Shown: one piece after another, positions 26,622-35,538 of the stretch
Position numbering within the stretch: the stretch's first letter is position 1
How the letters are laid out: each line of letters opens with the position of its first letter
Assembly (NCBI GenBank): GCA_905233825.1
Contig: CAJOFE010000016.1
Location: forward strand, 1-57,904
Length of the DNA stretch: 57,904 bases
Source of the DNA: an uncultured Prevotella sp.
GTDB taxonomy: Bacteria > Bacteroidota > Bacteroidia > Bacteroidales > Bacteroidaceae
Direction of reading: 5' to 3'
Position numbers and translations under genes: made by a program
The notes under the pieces: generated by a model
Seen by the model: the letters and a program-made list of their open reading frames with translations, nothing else
Database searches by the model: none
What the model was told of the DNA's origin: nothing

Positions 26622-26638
26622 CCCCCTAACTTAGGGGG
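26622..26638. terminator. GC-rich palindrome between convergent genes, probable terminator
   Basis: CCCCCTAA and TTAGGGGG form a perfect 8-bp stem with a single central C. The palindrome also contains the last codons and stop of the leftward PEP-synthase-like gene. It belongs to the same dispersed GC-palindrome family seen inside other genes. Confidence 0.6.
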
Positions 26639-29600
26639 CTAAGAGGTAACAAGACGACTCCCTCCTGCTTCTTTCCATCCATCATCACCTTGAGCGGACG
26701 GTCGAAGCGCACATGGCGCACATGCTCCGTCTCCTCAATGGCTGGCATGCTGTCAAGCAGTTCCTTCTTGAAGATGCCGTCGCCCGTATAAGTATTGATC
26801 GTGAAATAGCCCACGCCGAAAGAGGTGAGGTTCTGGAAGAAGTGAGTGCCCTGCGAGGGATCGACGTGATAGTTCTTCAGGCCAGCCTCTACGATGACGC
26901 GTGCTGCCGATATGTGGGGCCACTTCACCGGGATACCCAGCCAATAGTCTGACGAGCCCCAGCGACCTGGACCAATGAGGATGTAGCCTCCGCCCTCTTT
27001 CAGGAACTTACGGTTGATCTGTTCTATCTCCACTGCTATCTGAGGGTTGGCAGAGGCAGTAAAACTCTCGTCGGTCTTCACATAGACCACATCGACCACA
27101 TCCTCGCTGATGCCGTGCCCCAGCGAGTTGTGACTCCTCAGCAGGCATTGCTCATCGGGAATCTTCTGCAGGTCAGCCTCCAGCACTTGCTTGGAATCTA
27201 CGATGGGGCGAATCTGGAGAAGGTAGAAGGCCCCCGACCCTCCCTGAGAGGAAGGGGAGCTGTTGAGGTTGCATGCAAACTCTATCTCCACAGGGCGCCT
27301 CATCTCGTCGGCTCCCAGTTTCTGGCACATCTGCAACAGCTGTGGCAGGGGAAAGACGCCATGCTGCAACACTCCGGCAAAGGAGATAATCTTGCGCCCT
27401 CCTTCGTAGATGCCGTCGCGGATGACCTGATCCACGGGGTCGTAGGTAGAGGCGATGTATTGTAACGAGCCGTCCTTGTCGGCTTGCTTGACACGCAAAT
27501 TGCTGATGTTGAAGCCGTCATCGACTTGGAAATCAACACCTACGTGGCTCATGTCCAGGGCATAAAAGCGCGTCTGCGTCTCGGTAAGTGCCGTTTCCAT
27601 CTCGCTGGTCTGCAGCACCTGGTTGGGGTGATAGGGCGAGACACGCAGCGTCTGTCCGCCATCAACGATATATTTGCCCAGTCCCAGTGCCAGCGAGGCG
27701 ATACCCTCCTCGGTAGTCTCGTCGCCAATGGGATAATAGTTCAACGAGCGCAGCACGCCTGAGAACGTAGGATAATAGAGGTCGCCATAGCGCTGTCCTA
27801 CTACCTCCTGCAGGATGACGGCCATCTTTTCCTGGTCGATGACGTTCTGCGTGGCAGTCATATAGGCCTTGGAATCACGATAATAGACGCTGGCATAGAC
27901 ACTCTTGATGGCACAGGCCAGCATGCGCAGCATCTCGTACTTATCGTCGAGCCAGGGAATCATATAGGTGGCATAGATGCCGGCGAAAGGCTGGTAGTGG
28001 CTATCCTCGAGCAGCGAGGAGCTGCGCACGGCAATAGGACTCTTGATGGCCTCGAAGAAAGTGAAGAAGTCGGCAATGAGGTCATCAGGCAGCTGGGCAC
28101 GCAGGAAATGGCGCAGTATCTCCTCGTCAGGGGCATCGCTCAGCGCAATGCTCCACAGGTTGTTATCGTCCATGAAACGGTCGAAGAAGTCGGTACACAG
28201 CACCACCGTCTTCGGAATCTGCACCGTAGCATTGGGAAACTGGTTCAGCTCGGGATGACGCTTCAGGATGGTGTCGAGAAAAGCCAGGCCGCGACCCTTG
28301 CCTCCCAACGAGCCCTCACCGATACGGGCGAAGTGGGCATAGCGGTCGAACTTCAGACGGTCGAAGACGGCCACCACGCCGATGTTCTTCATTTGGCGAT
28401 ATTGCACGATGGCGTCGAAGATAATCTGACGGTGGGCATCCACATCCTGCAGCTTGTGCCAGGTGACGTGCTTCAGAAACTGCGACACGGGGAAGATGGC
28501 ACGTGCCGTCAGCCAGCGGCTCATGTGGTTACGGCGAATATGGCGCATCAGCGAGTCGTGGGGAATCTTGAAGATGTTGTCCTGCAGCTCCTTCAGGCTG
28601 TGGACGCGCATCACCTCCTCCTTCGTCACAGGGTCACGGAAGATAAAGTCGCCAAAGCCCATGTGCTCCTCCAAGAGCTGGCGCAGATCCACGTTCATCT
28701 TCTTCGAGTTCTTATCCACGAAATGGAAGCCCTCGGCCTCAGCCTTCTGCCGGTTCACCACCTCCGAGCTCTCCAGTATCAGGGGCACATACTCGTCGCG
28801 CCTCCTGATTTCCTTCAGCAGCTTCAGGCCAGCCTCGGGGTCGCCCTCCTCCACATGGCTCAGTCGTCCTACGGGCGTCTTCATGGGGAAGCGCGTGTCG
28901 CTGATGATGCCCAGCGTGTTGTCGTGATATTTCTCGTAGAGGGCCATCGCCTCCTCATAGTTCGTGGCCAGCATCACCTTCGGGCGCCCCCTCTTTCTCT
29001 GGGCAGCGGCATGCGGGTTCAGCGCCTCCGTGGAGAAGTTCTTCGACTGCTGCAGGATATAGTTGTACAGGTTGGGCAGCACCGACGAGTAGAAGCGTAT
29101 GTTGTCCTCCACCAGCAGGATCATCTGCACGCCCGCCTCCTCAATGTCGTGGTCAATGTTCATGCGGTCCTCGATGAGCTTGATGATCGAGAGGATGAGG
29201 TTCGTATTGCCCAGCCAGCAGAACACATAGTCGAAGATGCTCATGTCCTCGTCCTGCATCCGTCGGGTGATGCCATGACTGAACGGCGTCAGCACCACGC
29301 AGGGCACGTCGTGCTTCAGTGCTTTCACCTCGCGTGCCACGGCAAAGGCATCGTTGTCCGCATTGCCAGGCATGCAGATCACCAGGTCAATGTCCGTCGC
29401 TTCCAGCACGTGCTCCGCCTCCTCCGTCGTGCTCACCTGTGTAAACGACGGCGGGTAGCGCATGCCCAGCTCCGTATATTCGTCGAATATCTTCTCGTCC
29501 ACGCGCCCGTCGTCCTCCAGCATAAAGGCATCATAAGGGTTGGCCACGATGAGCACGTTGAAGATGCGCTTCGTCATCAGGTGGGCGAACGACACGTCTT

Positions 29601-29649
29601 TCAGGTAGAAGGAGTTAAACTCCTGCGGAATGTTGTTGGTCTGTTCCAT
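26626..29649 (-). CDS. PEP/pyruvate-binding ATP-grasp protein with receiver-like N-terminus
   Basis: From MEQTNN the protein has 1007 residues; a TTG 15 bases upstream is less likely. Two receiver-like regions come first (about 25-165, and about 175-330 with ILLVEDN). The ATP-grasp domain of PEP synthase/pyruvate phosphate dikinase follows, with GEGSLGGKGRGLAFL and PIAVRSSSLLEDSHYQPFAG. The swivelling phosphohistidine domain and the PEP-binding barrel of true PEP synthases are not seen, so the name PEP synthase would be unsafe. An 8-12 residue insert (SSPSSQGGSG) and the last residues (LPLSPLS) come from GC palindromes. No signal peptide; cytoplasmic. Confidence 0.8.
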   Translation of the reverse strand: MEQTNNIPQEFNSFYLKDVSFAHLMTKRIFNVLIVANPYDAFMLEDDGRVDEKIFDEYTELGMRYPPSFTQVSTTEEAEHVLEATDIDLVICMPGNADNDAFAVAREVKALKHDVPCVVLTPFSHGITRRMQDEDMSIFDYVFCWLGNTNLILSIIKLIEDRMNIDHDIEEAGVQMILLVEDNIRFYSSVLPNLYNYILQQSKNFSTEALNPHAAAQRKRGRPKVMLATNYEEAMALYEKYHDNTLGIISDTRFPMKTPVGRLSHVEEGDPEAGLKLLKEIRRRDEYVPLILESSEVVNRQKAEAEGFHFVDKNSKKMNVDLRQLLEEHMGFGDFIFRDPVTKEEVMRVHSLKELQDNIFKIPHDSLMRHIRRNHMSRWLTARAIFPVSQFLKHVTWHKLQDVDAHRQIIFDAIVQYRQMKNIGVVAVFDRLKFDRYAHFARIGEGSLGGKGRGLAFLDTILKRHPELNQFPNATVQIPKTVVLCTDFFDRFMDDNNLWSIALSDAPDEEILRHFLRAQLPDDLIADFFTFFEAIKSPIAVRSSSLLEDSHYQPFAGIYATYMIPWLDDKYEMLRMLACAIKSVYASVYYRDSKAYMTATQNVIDQEKMAVILQEVVGQRYGDLYYPTFSGVLRSLNYYPIGDETTEEGIASLALGLGKYIVDGGQTLRVSPYHPNQVLQTSEMETALTETQTRFYALDMSHVGVDFQVDDGFNISNLRVKQADKDGSLQYIASTYDPVDQVIRDGIYEGGRKIISFAGVLQHGVFPLPQLLQMCQKLGADEMRRPVEIEFACNLNSSPSSQGGSGAFYLLQIRPIVDSKQVLEADLQKIPDEQCLLRSHNSLGHGISEDVVDVVYVKTDESFTASANPQIAVEIEQINRKFLKEGGGYILIGPGRWGSSDYWLGIPVKWPHISAARVIVEAGLKNYHVDPSQGTHFFQNLTSFGVGYFTINTYTGDGIFKKELLDSMPAIEETEHVRHVRFDRPLKVMMDGKKQEGVVLLPLSPLS
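27230..27260. repeat. GC-rich palindromic element inside the PEP-synthase-like gene
   Basis: A C-rich then G-rich stretch (CCCTCCC...GAAGGGG) in frame encodes SSPSSQGGSG in the protein, in the middle of an otherwise typical segment (CNLN...FYLLQIRPI). Confidence 0.55.
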
Positions 29650-29674
29650 CACTACTTTTCTCAATTACAGCGCA

Positions 29675-29706
29675 CAAAGGTAGTGCAAACCGAGCGAAAA
29701 ACCAAA
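29675..29706 (-). promoter_or_regulatory. Promoter of the PEP-synthase-like gene
   Basis: On the minus strand TTTG (complement of 29703-29706), 20 bases, then TACCTTTG (complement of 29675-29682). Confidence 0.7.
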
Positions 29707-29808
29707 TTTTTATTTGAATTTTTCTTGCGTCCCTTCGGTGGCAAACGACAAAGGCAAAGGTTCTTTTAGTCGCTTTAGGTTGGTAAAAGTGGCATCTGCA
29801 GGGTACAG

Positions 29809-29841
29809 AAACGGCATTCCCAAGGTCTGGAAATGCCGTTT
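29809..29841 (-). terminator. Hairpin after the BACON/OB lipoprotein gene
   Basis: AAACGGCATTCC (29809-29820) pairs with GGAAATGCCGTTT (29829-29841) with one bulge and an 8-base loop. It lies just downstream of the leftward gene that ends at 29868. The T run is weak, so termination is probable rather than certain. Confidence 0.5.
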
Positions 29842-29867
29842 GTTTCAGTCACAAGAAAACCTGCTGC

Positions 29868-31607
29868 TCACTCCGTCTTCCCGTTGAGGGAATAGATGTA
29901 GGTCTTGTTGGCAGAGGTCTCGGGGATGAGGTTGCCGTTCTTGTCCTTGTAGAGCGTGAGCTTGCCACAGATGATGACCTCGTCGCCAGCCTTGGGCTTG
30001 AGCCAGCTGTCGTCGCTGTACTTCACATTGCCCAGGTAGAGGGTGCGGAAGATGTAGAACTGCTCGCTGGCCTCGGTGCCGTCGGCTGAGATGTAGAAGG
30101 TGCAGTTGCCATACTGGGTGCCGAACTGGTTGTTGTCGGCGATGGAGATGATCTTGCCCTTGACGTAGTAGTCGTCCTCGGTGGTGTTGCCCTCGCCCAG
30201 CGACATGCAGAAGGCATTGGCCTCAGCAGGGGTGAAGGGCTTCTCAAGCGAGCCTGGCTCAGCGGGAGCATTACCTTTCTTCAGCGAGTAGATATAGACA
30301 TTGCCCGAGAACTCTGGCGTCTCGTTGCCATCCTTGTCCTTATAGTTCACGAGTTTGCCGCAGACAACAACCTCATCGCCCACCTGAATGGCGTTCTCGT
30401 CAGTGAAAGCTTCATTATTGAGGAACTTTGAACGGAAGCAGGTGAGGGCATTTACGTCCTGACCATCGTCGGAGATGTTGAACGTGGCGTTGCCATAGCT
30501 GATGCTCACCTCCTTGATGCTTGATATCTTTCCCTTTGCGTAGTAGATCTGGTCACCGGCAGTATTACCTATCTCTTTGCACTTGGCAATGGCCTCGGCT
30601 ACGGTGAAGGGCAGTGCCTCGCTACCGGGAGCGTTGGGCTTGGCCTCCTGTGCGATAGTTGCCTGAGCGGTGTACTCCTTGCCGTCGCTGGTGGTGCGGA
30701 AGGTGATGGTGGCCTTGCGATAGTCACCCTCGTTGGGTAATGCACGGAAGGAGATGCTGCCTCCGTTGAGGGCAGAGATGTTCAGCCACGACTTAGCATC
30801 GTCGGGAATGACGACGGTGATGCCATCGCCCTTGCAGGTCAGATGGGCCGTTACTTCGCCACCTTCGGCAGGCAGCGCCTCGGTGGTGCTGAGGGAATCG
30901 ACCTTGATGAGCGACTTGTTGATCGCGATAACGGTGACATTGACCAGTTCGACGGTACCGTTGTAGAGCTGCTTGGGTCCTTCGATGGTGATCTCGTCGC
31001 CCACCTCAATGCCCCAGGCATCGATAGAGTTGTTCTGTCCGGCCTTGCCCGCCTTGTCAAGGGTGCCATAGATATAGAGGTCTTCAGCGCTGGTGCCGTC
31101 ATTCATGTACCAGTTGCCATAAACGGTGTTGGCAATGCGGGTGACGGTGCCTGTGACACGATAGGTCTTTTCGGGGCCAGCCATAATTTCGGCTACGGTG
31201 GCACTGGCCACGGTGCTCAGACCCTGGATGACGTTGATGTGCTGCGTCTTGCCGGCACAGTTGAGCAGCACCTCGCAGGCACGGCCGTCGAGCGAGCCCT
31301 CGGCAGAGAACGTGATTTCAGTCTGACCGGCAGCACCGGAGGTGGCACTGACGGTGAGCCACTGGGGCGTGGCGGCAAAGACGGTGTCCTTGCCCTGAAT
31401 CCAGCGCTGCGAGGCGAGGCTCCAGTCGGAGGAAGCACTGACGGTGATGGTGGTAGAGCCGCCATCGACAGGGATGGCCACATAGGATGACGACACGCGC
31501 ACTTCGTCGAGATAGGTGGGGTCGTTATCGTCGGAGCAACTGGTGAAGGCTGCTGCCATGCCGCAACTAATCAGGAAGCCACAGAATAGTTTAAATATCT
31601 TATTCAT
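29868..31607 (-). CDS. Lipoprotein with BACON domains and three OB-like domains
   Basis: From MNKIFK the protein has 579 residues; an upstream TTG was rejected. The signal ends in the lipobox FTSC, so it is a lipoprotein. A BACON-type Ig domain (about 30-130, SSYVAIPVDGGSTTITVSAS) is followed by an OB-like domain (about 135-235), a second BACON-like domain (about 240-330), and two more OB-like repeats (about 335-450 and 455-575). These last two are related to each other, both with A-E-A...C...VKGKI and VYIYSL or TYIYSL ends. It follows an Oar-like TonB receptor after 38 bases and may be its surface partner. The ligand is unknown. Confidence 0.78.
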   Translation of the reverse strand: MNKIFKLFCGFLISCGMAAAFTSCSDDNDPTYLDEVRVSSSYVAIPVDGGSTTITVSASSDWSLASQRWIQGKDTVFAATPQWLTVSATSGAAGQTEITFSAEGSLDGRACEVLLNCAGKTQHINVIQGLSTVASATVAEIMAGPEKTYRVTGTVTRIANTVYGNWYMNDGTSAEDLYIYGTLDKAGKAGQNNSIDAWGIEVGDEITIEGPKQLYNGTVELVNVTVIAINKSLIKVDSLSTTEALPAEGGEVTAHLTCKGDGITVVIPDDAKSWLNISALNGGSISFRALPNEGDYRKATITFRTTSDGKEYTAQATIAQEAKPNAPGSEALPFTVAEAIAKCKEIGNTAGDQIYYAKGKISSIKEVSISYGNATFNISDDGQDVNALTCFRSKFLNNEAFTDENAIQVGDEVVVCGKLVNYKDKDGNETPEFSGNVYIYSLKKGNAPAEPGSLEKPFTPAEANAFCMSLGEGNTTEDDYYVKGKIISIADNNQFGTQYGNCTFYISADGTEASEQFYIFRTLYLGNVKYSDDSWLKPKAGDEVIICGKLTLYKDKNGNLIPETSANKTYIYSLNGKTE

Positions 31608-31645
31608 AATGTTCAATTTTCAATATTCAATGTTCAATCTTCAAT

Positions 31646-34600
31646 TTACTTCACTTCCGAGATGATGACCGAACGGCTGAGCTGCTCGTCGTTCATATAC
31701 ATGTAATCGACGCCACCCTTCGAGTCTTTCACGAGTTGCGAAGGATTGACACCATACTGGTTGATGAGGATGTCATAGACGTTCTGCGAGCGGCTTTCGG
31801 CCAGCTTGGCATTACCCTCGGGAGTGCCCGTCTGCTTGTCGGCATAGCCGATGACGCTGTACCTCTTCTCGGGCGTAGCCTTGATCATGGCGGCCACGGT
31901 TTCCAGGTTCACCTTCTCGCGGTTCACCACTTCGGTGGTATTGACGGTGAAGTTCACCAGATAGGGGAAGGTGACGACACGGCTGTTGTCCACGGTCACG
32001 ATCTCCTTCTCGGGCTTGCGGTTCTGCAGGTCGTTGACCTGACTGCGCAGCCGGTTGATCTCGTCGTTCAGGCGATCCAGCTCGGCATTGTCCCTTACAT
32101 AGACCGTACGCTCCTTCGTGTCGTTGTCGCATCCGCAATCGTCGCGCTTCTTGCCTTCGAACATGTACTTGAGGCCTACGCTGGCATACCAGCACTGACC
32201 CAGCGTGTGGTAGGACTGCCACATCTCTGCGTCGCCATTGACGGCTGCCGGTGTAGAGAAGGTGGCATAGCCGTCGGCATCTACGCCCTCGTACTTCAGG
32301 ATGCTGGCGTACTGAGCATCATTGATCGGCGTGGTGCTGAAGTCGAGGTTGGCAATCTTGCTGACGCCCCAACTGCTCTTGAAGAAGTTGAGCACGTTCT
32401 TCATGTCGAAGCTGAGCTGCAAGTCATGCGAGGTATTGCCAATGTTCACGCAGAAGTCGTGCTTGTAGCCGAAGTCGATGCGGTGTACCCACGGTGTATA
32501 GTCGCTACATGCCTCGGCATATTCTCCCTGATGCTTCTTCAGGTAGCTGTTATGATGGACGAAGTCCATGAAGCGCACGGCATCGTCGGTGCTTACGAAG
32601 CGGAACTCGTTGCTTGCCACCTGCTGGTCGGTAGGAATATAGATGAGGTCATAGTTGTAGGAGTCGCCGTTGATGTCGTTGGCCATGATGTAAGAGGTCT
32701 TGTAGCCTCCGCGCCAGGTCTCATAAACCAATGAGTAGTGGTTGCGGCACTTGTCGTGGATGGTGGCACTGGCCACGAAGCGGTCGGGGGTGACCCACTG
32801 CGAGTTGTGCAGCTTGATGCTGTTGGGGCCCTCGACGGTAGGCACGTAGTAGAATGCCGACTCTGCGTCATTACCCGGCATGCTCGTCAGCTCCTTGTTC
32901 ATGGTGTGGGTGTAAGCAGCCATCAGGCTTATCTGCTCTGTGGGCTGAGCGTTCAGCGTCACGTTGGCAGTCCAGCCGTAGCCCTTGGCGGTGTTCTCCA
33001 GCACAAAGGCCTTGGTGTTCTTACGATAGCCCTCAGGATAGATGGGACGGTTATCGATGCCGTTGAAACGGGCAAAGCCTCCCACACTGGGTGTGGCCCA
33101 GTCTGAGATATAGACTGCATTGACGGTCTTGTTGAAGATGAACTCACCGGTGATGGAGAGGGGGAAAGAAACTGGTATCTGATAGTCGATGGCCAGCGAG
33201 CTCTTCCACACCTGCGGCATCTTGAAGTCGGTAGCCACGCCGGCTATCATGTCGGGCACGGTGCCGTCTTCTGGCGATATGGTGGCAGGATAGCCTAGCG
33301 AGACGAGCTTGTTGTAGAGGGCATTAATGGTGGCATGGCCGTTGGCATCAGTCACTAGTCCGCCAGCAAACTCGTTCATCGAGAATCCCTTAGCAGCAGC
33401 GTTCTTGGCGTTCAGCTGTGCACCATACTGCACCATACCTCCCTTTGTAGGCATGTTGGTCAAGAACACCAGGGGCAGACGTCCTGAGAACAGGCCGGTA
33501 CCGCCACGCACCTTCAGCTTCTTGTTGCCGAAGACATCGTAGGTGAAACCTATACGGGGCGAGAAGGTGAAGTTGGAGTCAGGCCACTTGCCGGTATCAA
33601 TATGACGACCGTCATAATCAAGGTCATAGACGGCCTTGTTTGTCATCAGGTCGCCGTTGTCGAAAAACAGACCATCGACACGCAGACCGTAGGTGAGCTT
33701 CAGCTTATTCGTAGCGTTCCACTCGTCCTGAGCATATGCGCTATACTTGTTGTAGGTGACGCGGGCTGCAGGGTTGTCCTCACCGTCATAGCCGTAGGTC
33801 AGGCACACCACCTCAGGCGCAGCCCCATTGAGGAAGTCGTCCAAGCTGGTGTAGCGATAGTAGCCCGTACCGCTGCGCTGGTAGGCATTGTCGGCCATCT
33901 GATGCTCGAAACTCAGACCCGCCATGATCTTGTGCTTACCCATGTAGTAGGTCACGTCGTCCTTAGCATTCCACACCGTGTTGTGCACACCGTTGTTCCA
34001 GGTAAACAGCTCATAGCCCAGCGACATGTAGTTGTCGTCGTCCTTCAGGATATCGATGAAGGGGAACTCCGTTGAGTTGGTGCCACGGATATCGTCCAGC
34101 TTCGAATAGGTAGCAAGGAACTGGTTCGACAGTTTCTCCGTCAGCCGGCTATTCAAGTCGATAGACCATGACTTCACATCGTTGTCCTGAGAATAGAGAG
34201 AATTGGCGAAAGCCATCGAAGCCTTCGACATACGCGAGTTGGCCTTACGCGAGCCGCCGTCCATCGACGAGGCATTAGGCGTGCGCCAGTCCATATTCTT
34301 AGTATAGTTGTAGCGCAGGGCCAAGTGGTGCTTGTCGGTGATGTTCCAGTCCAGTCTCAGCAGCAGCTTCTTGTTGCTGTCCTCTGCAGGGAAGCTGGTG
34401 TAGGAGCCCGTGTCGTAGCCATACTTCTGGCGCACGAAGTCCTTCACGCGCTGCATGTCGTCAGCAGTGGTACGCGCAATAAAGTTGTCGGGATCGGCAG
34501 GATTCTCAGCGTCAGATGCACGCCAGCGGCTTACCACTTTCGGCGTCTTCTCCATTTCGCCGTTCACAAAGAAGAACAGCTTGTTCTTGATGATCGGTCC

Positions 34601-35446
34601 ACCCAGCGTAAAACCGTAGATGGTGTTCTGGTCCTTCTCTCGGGCACCCTGAATCTGCACGCGATCCACGGCGTCGCCCTGCATATTCTCGTTCTTGTGA
34701 TAGACGTAGGCACTCCCCTTGAACGTGTTCGTACCACTCTTCGTGATGGCGTTCACGCCACCGCCGATGAAGTTAGTCTGGCGCACGTCGTAGGGCGAAA
34801 TCACCACCTGCATCTCCTCGATGGCATCGATAGAGATGGGGTTGCCGCCACCGGGCAGTCCGGCACTCAGACCGAAGTTGTTGTTGAAGTTGGCACCATC
34901 CACCGTGAAGTTACCCAGTCGGCCGTCAGTACCCGAGAAGCTCATGCCGTTGCCGCCATAGGGCGAGAGTCGCGTCACTTCCGTCAGGTTGCGGTTCACC
35001 GTCGGCAGGTTCACAATCTGCTGGTTGTTGATGTTCGTCGAGGCACCCGTCTTCTCCTGTGAGAATTTCGAGAGCGTACCCGTCACGATGACCTCGGCAA
35101 GGTCGGTCGTGTTCTCAGCCAGCCACACGGGCAGGTTGAACGTTTCGCCCAGCTGCAGGGTAAGGCCTCGGAAAGTCCTTGTCTGGTGGCCGATGTAGCT
35201 CACCGTCACGTTGTAGGGTCCACCCGTTCGCATGCCCTGAATGGTGAACATTCCGTTCACGTTGGTCACTGCGGTGTAGCGTGTGCCCGACGGCTCGTGC
35301 ACAGCCACCACGGTGGCTCCGATGATTTCCTCGTTCGAGCCCTCCAGCTCCACCCTTCCGGCCATACTCGACGTGGTGACCTGCGACCATGCGCCCAGCG
35401 TTGTCGTGAGCAGCATGGCAAGGATTAAAAACAGTCTTTTCTGCAT
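31646..35446 (-). CDS. Oar-like TonB-dependent receptor fused to an OmpA-like C-terminal domain
   Basis: The protein has 1266 residues. It has a signal peptide (about 1-22), a carboxypeptidase-regulatory-like domain (about 25-110), a TonB plug (about 115-240) and an Oar-type 22-strand barrel (about 240-1110). A coiled coil (NAELDRLNDEINRLRSQ) then leads to an OmpA-like domain (about 1155-1266) with V-V-T-F-P-Y-L-V-N-F and the typical RYSVIGYADKQTGTPEGNAKLAESRSQNV block. OmpA-like domains bind peptidoglycan, so the receptor could be anchored to the cell wall. Most TonB receptors lack this part. A consensus promoter stands upstream. Confidence 0.88.
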   Translation of the reverse strand: MQKRLFLILAMLLTTTLGAWSQVTTSSMAGRVELEGSNEEIIGATVVAVHEPSGTRYTAVTNVNGMFTIQGMRTGGPYNVTVSYIGHQTRTFRGLTLQLGETFNLPVWLAENTTDLAEVIVTGTLSKFSQEKTGASTNINNQQIVNLPTVNRNLTEVTRLSPYGGNGMSFSGTDGRLGNFTVDGANFNNNFGLSAGLPGGGNPISIDAIEEMQVVISPYDVRQTNFIGGGVNAITKSGTNTFKGSAYVYHKNENMQGDAVDRVQIQGAREKDQNTIYGFTLGGPIIKNKLFFFVNGEMEKTPKVVSRWRASDAENPADPDNFIARTTADDMQRVKDFVRQKYGYDTGSYTSFPAEDSNKKLLLRLDWNITDKHHLALRYNYTKNMDWRTPNASSMDGGSRKANSRMSKASMAFANSLYSQDNDVKSWSIDLNSRLTEKLSNQFLATYSKLDDIRGTNSTEFPFIDILKDDDNYMSLGYELFTWNNGVHNTVWNAKDDVTYYMGKHKIMAGLSFEHQMADNAYQRSGTGYYRYTSLDDFLNGAAPEVVCLTYGYDGEDNPAARVTYNKYSAYAQDEWNATNKLKLTYGLRVDGLFFDNGDLMTNKAVYDLDYDGRHIDTGKWPDSNFTFSPRIGFTYDVFGNKKLKVRGGTGLFSGRLPLVFLTNMPTKGGMVQYGAQLNAKNAAAKGFSMNEFAGGLVTDANGHATINALYNKLVSLGYPATISPEDGTVPDMIAGVATDFKMPQVWKSSLAIDYQIPVSFPLSITGEFIFNKTVNAVYISDWATPSVGGFARFNGIDNRPIYPEGYRKNTKAFVLENTAKGYGWTANVTLNAQPTEQISLMAAYTHTMNKELTSMPGNDAESAFYYVPTVEGPNSIKLHNSQWVTPDRFVASATIHDKCRNHYSLVYETWRGGYKTSYIMANDINGDSYNYDLIYIPTDQQVASNEFRFVSTDDAVRFMDFVHHNSYLKKHQGEYAEACSDYTPWVHRIDFGYKHDFCVNIGNTSHDLQLSFDMKNVLNFFKSSWGVSKIANLDFSTTPINDAQYASILKYEGVDADGYATFSTPAAVNGDAEMWQSYHTLGQCWYASVGLKYMFEGKKRDDCGCDNDTKERTVYVRDNAELDRLNDEINRLRSQVNDLQNRKPEKEIVTVDNSRVVTFPYLVNFTVNTTEVVNREKVNLETVAAMIKATPEKRYSVIGYADKQTGTPEGNAKLAESRSQNVYDILINQYGVNPSQLVKDSKGGVDYMYMNDEQLSRSVIISEVK

Positions 35447-35476
35447 ATTATTGATGATTGGTTATTTTTTCGCCTG

Positions 35477-35508
35477 CAAAATTACTTAAAAAAATGAAAA
35501 TACACAAA
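35477..35508 (-). promoter_or_regulatory. Promoter of the TonB receptor operon
   Basis: On the minus strand TTTG (complement of 35505-35508), 20 bases, then TAATTTTG (complement of 35477-35484), about 30 bases before the start codon. Confidence 0.7.
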
Positions 35509-35538
35509 ATAAAATGGAAAAAAAGAGGGCAAAAATAA

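Noticed and set aside
26626..29649. Calling this gene ppsA (phosphoenolpyruvate synthase)
   Set aside because: The catalytic His domain and the PEP-binding barrel are not visible, so only the ATP-grasp relationship is supported.
27997..29769. 590-residue plus-strand frame opposite the PEP-synthase-like gene
   Set aside because: Antisense shadow; composition rich in H, L, V and Q, no domain, and the opposite strand has clear catalytic motifs.
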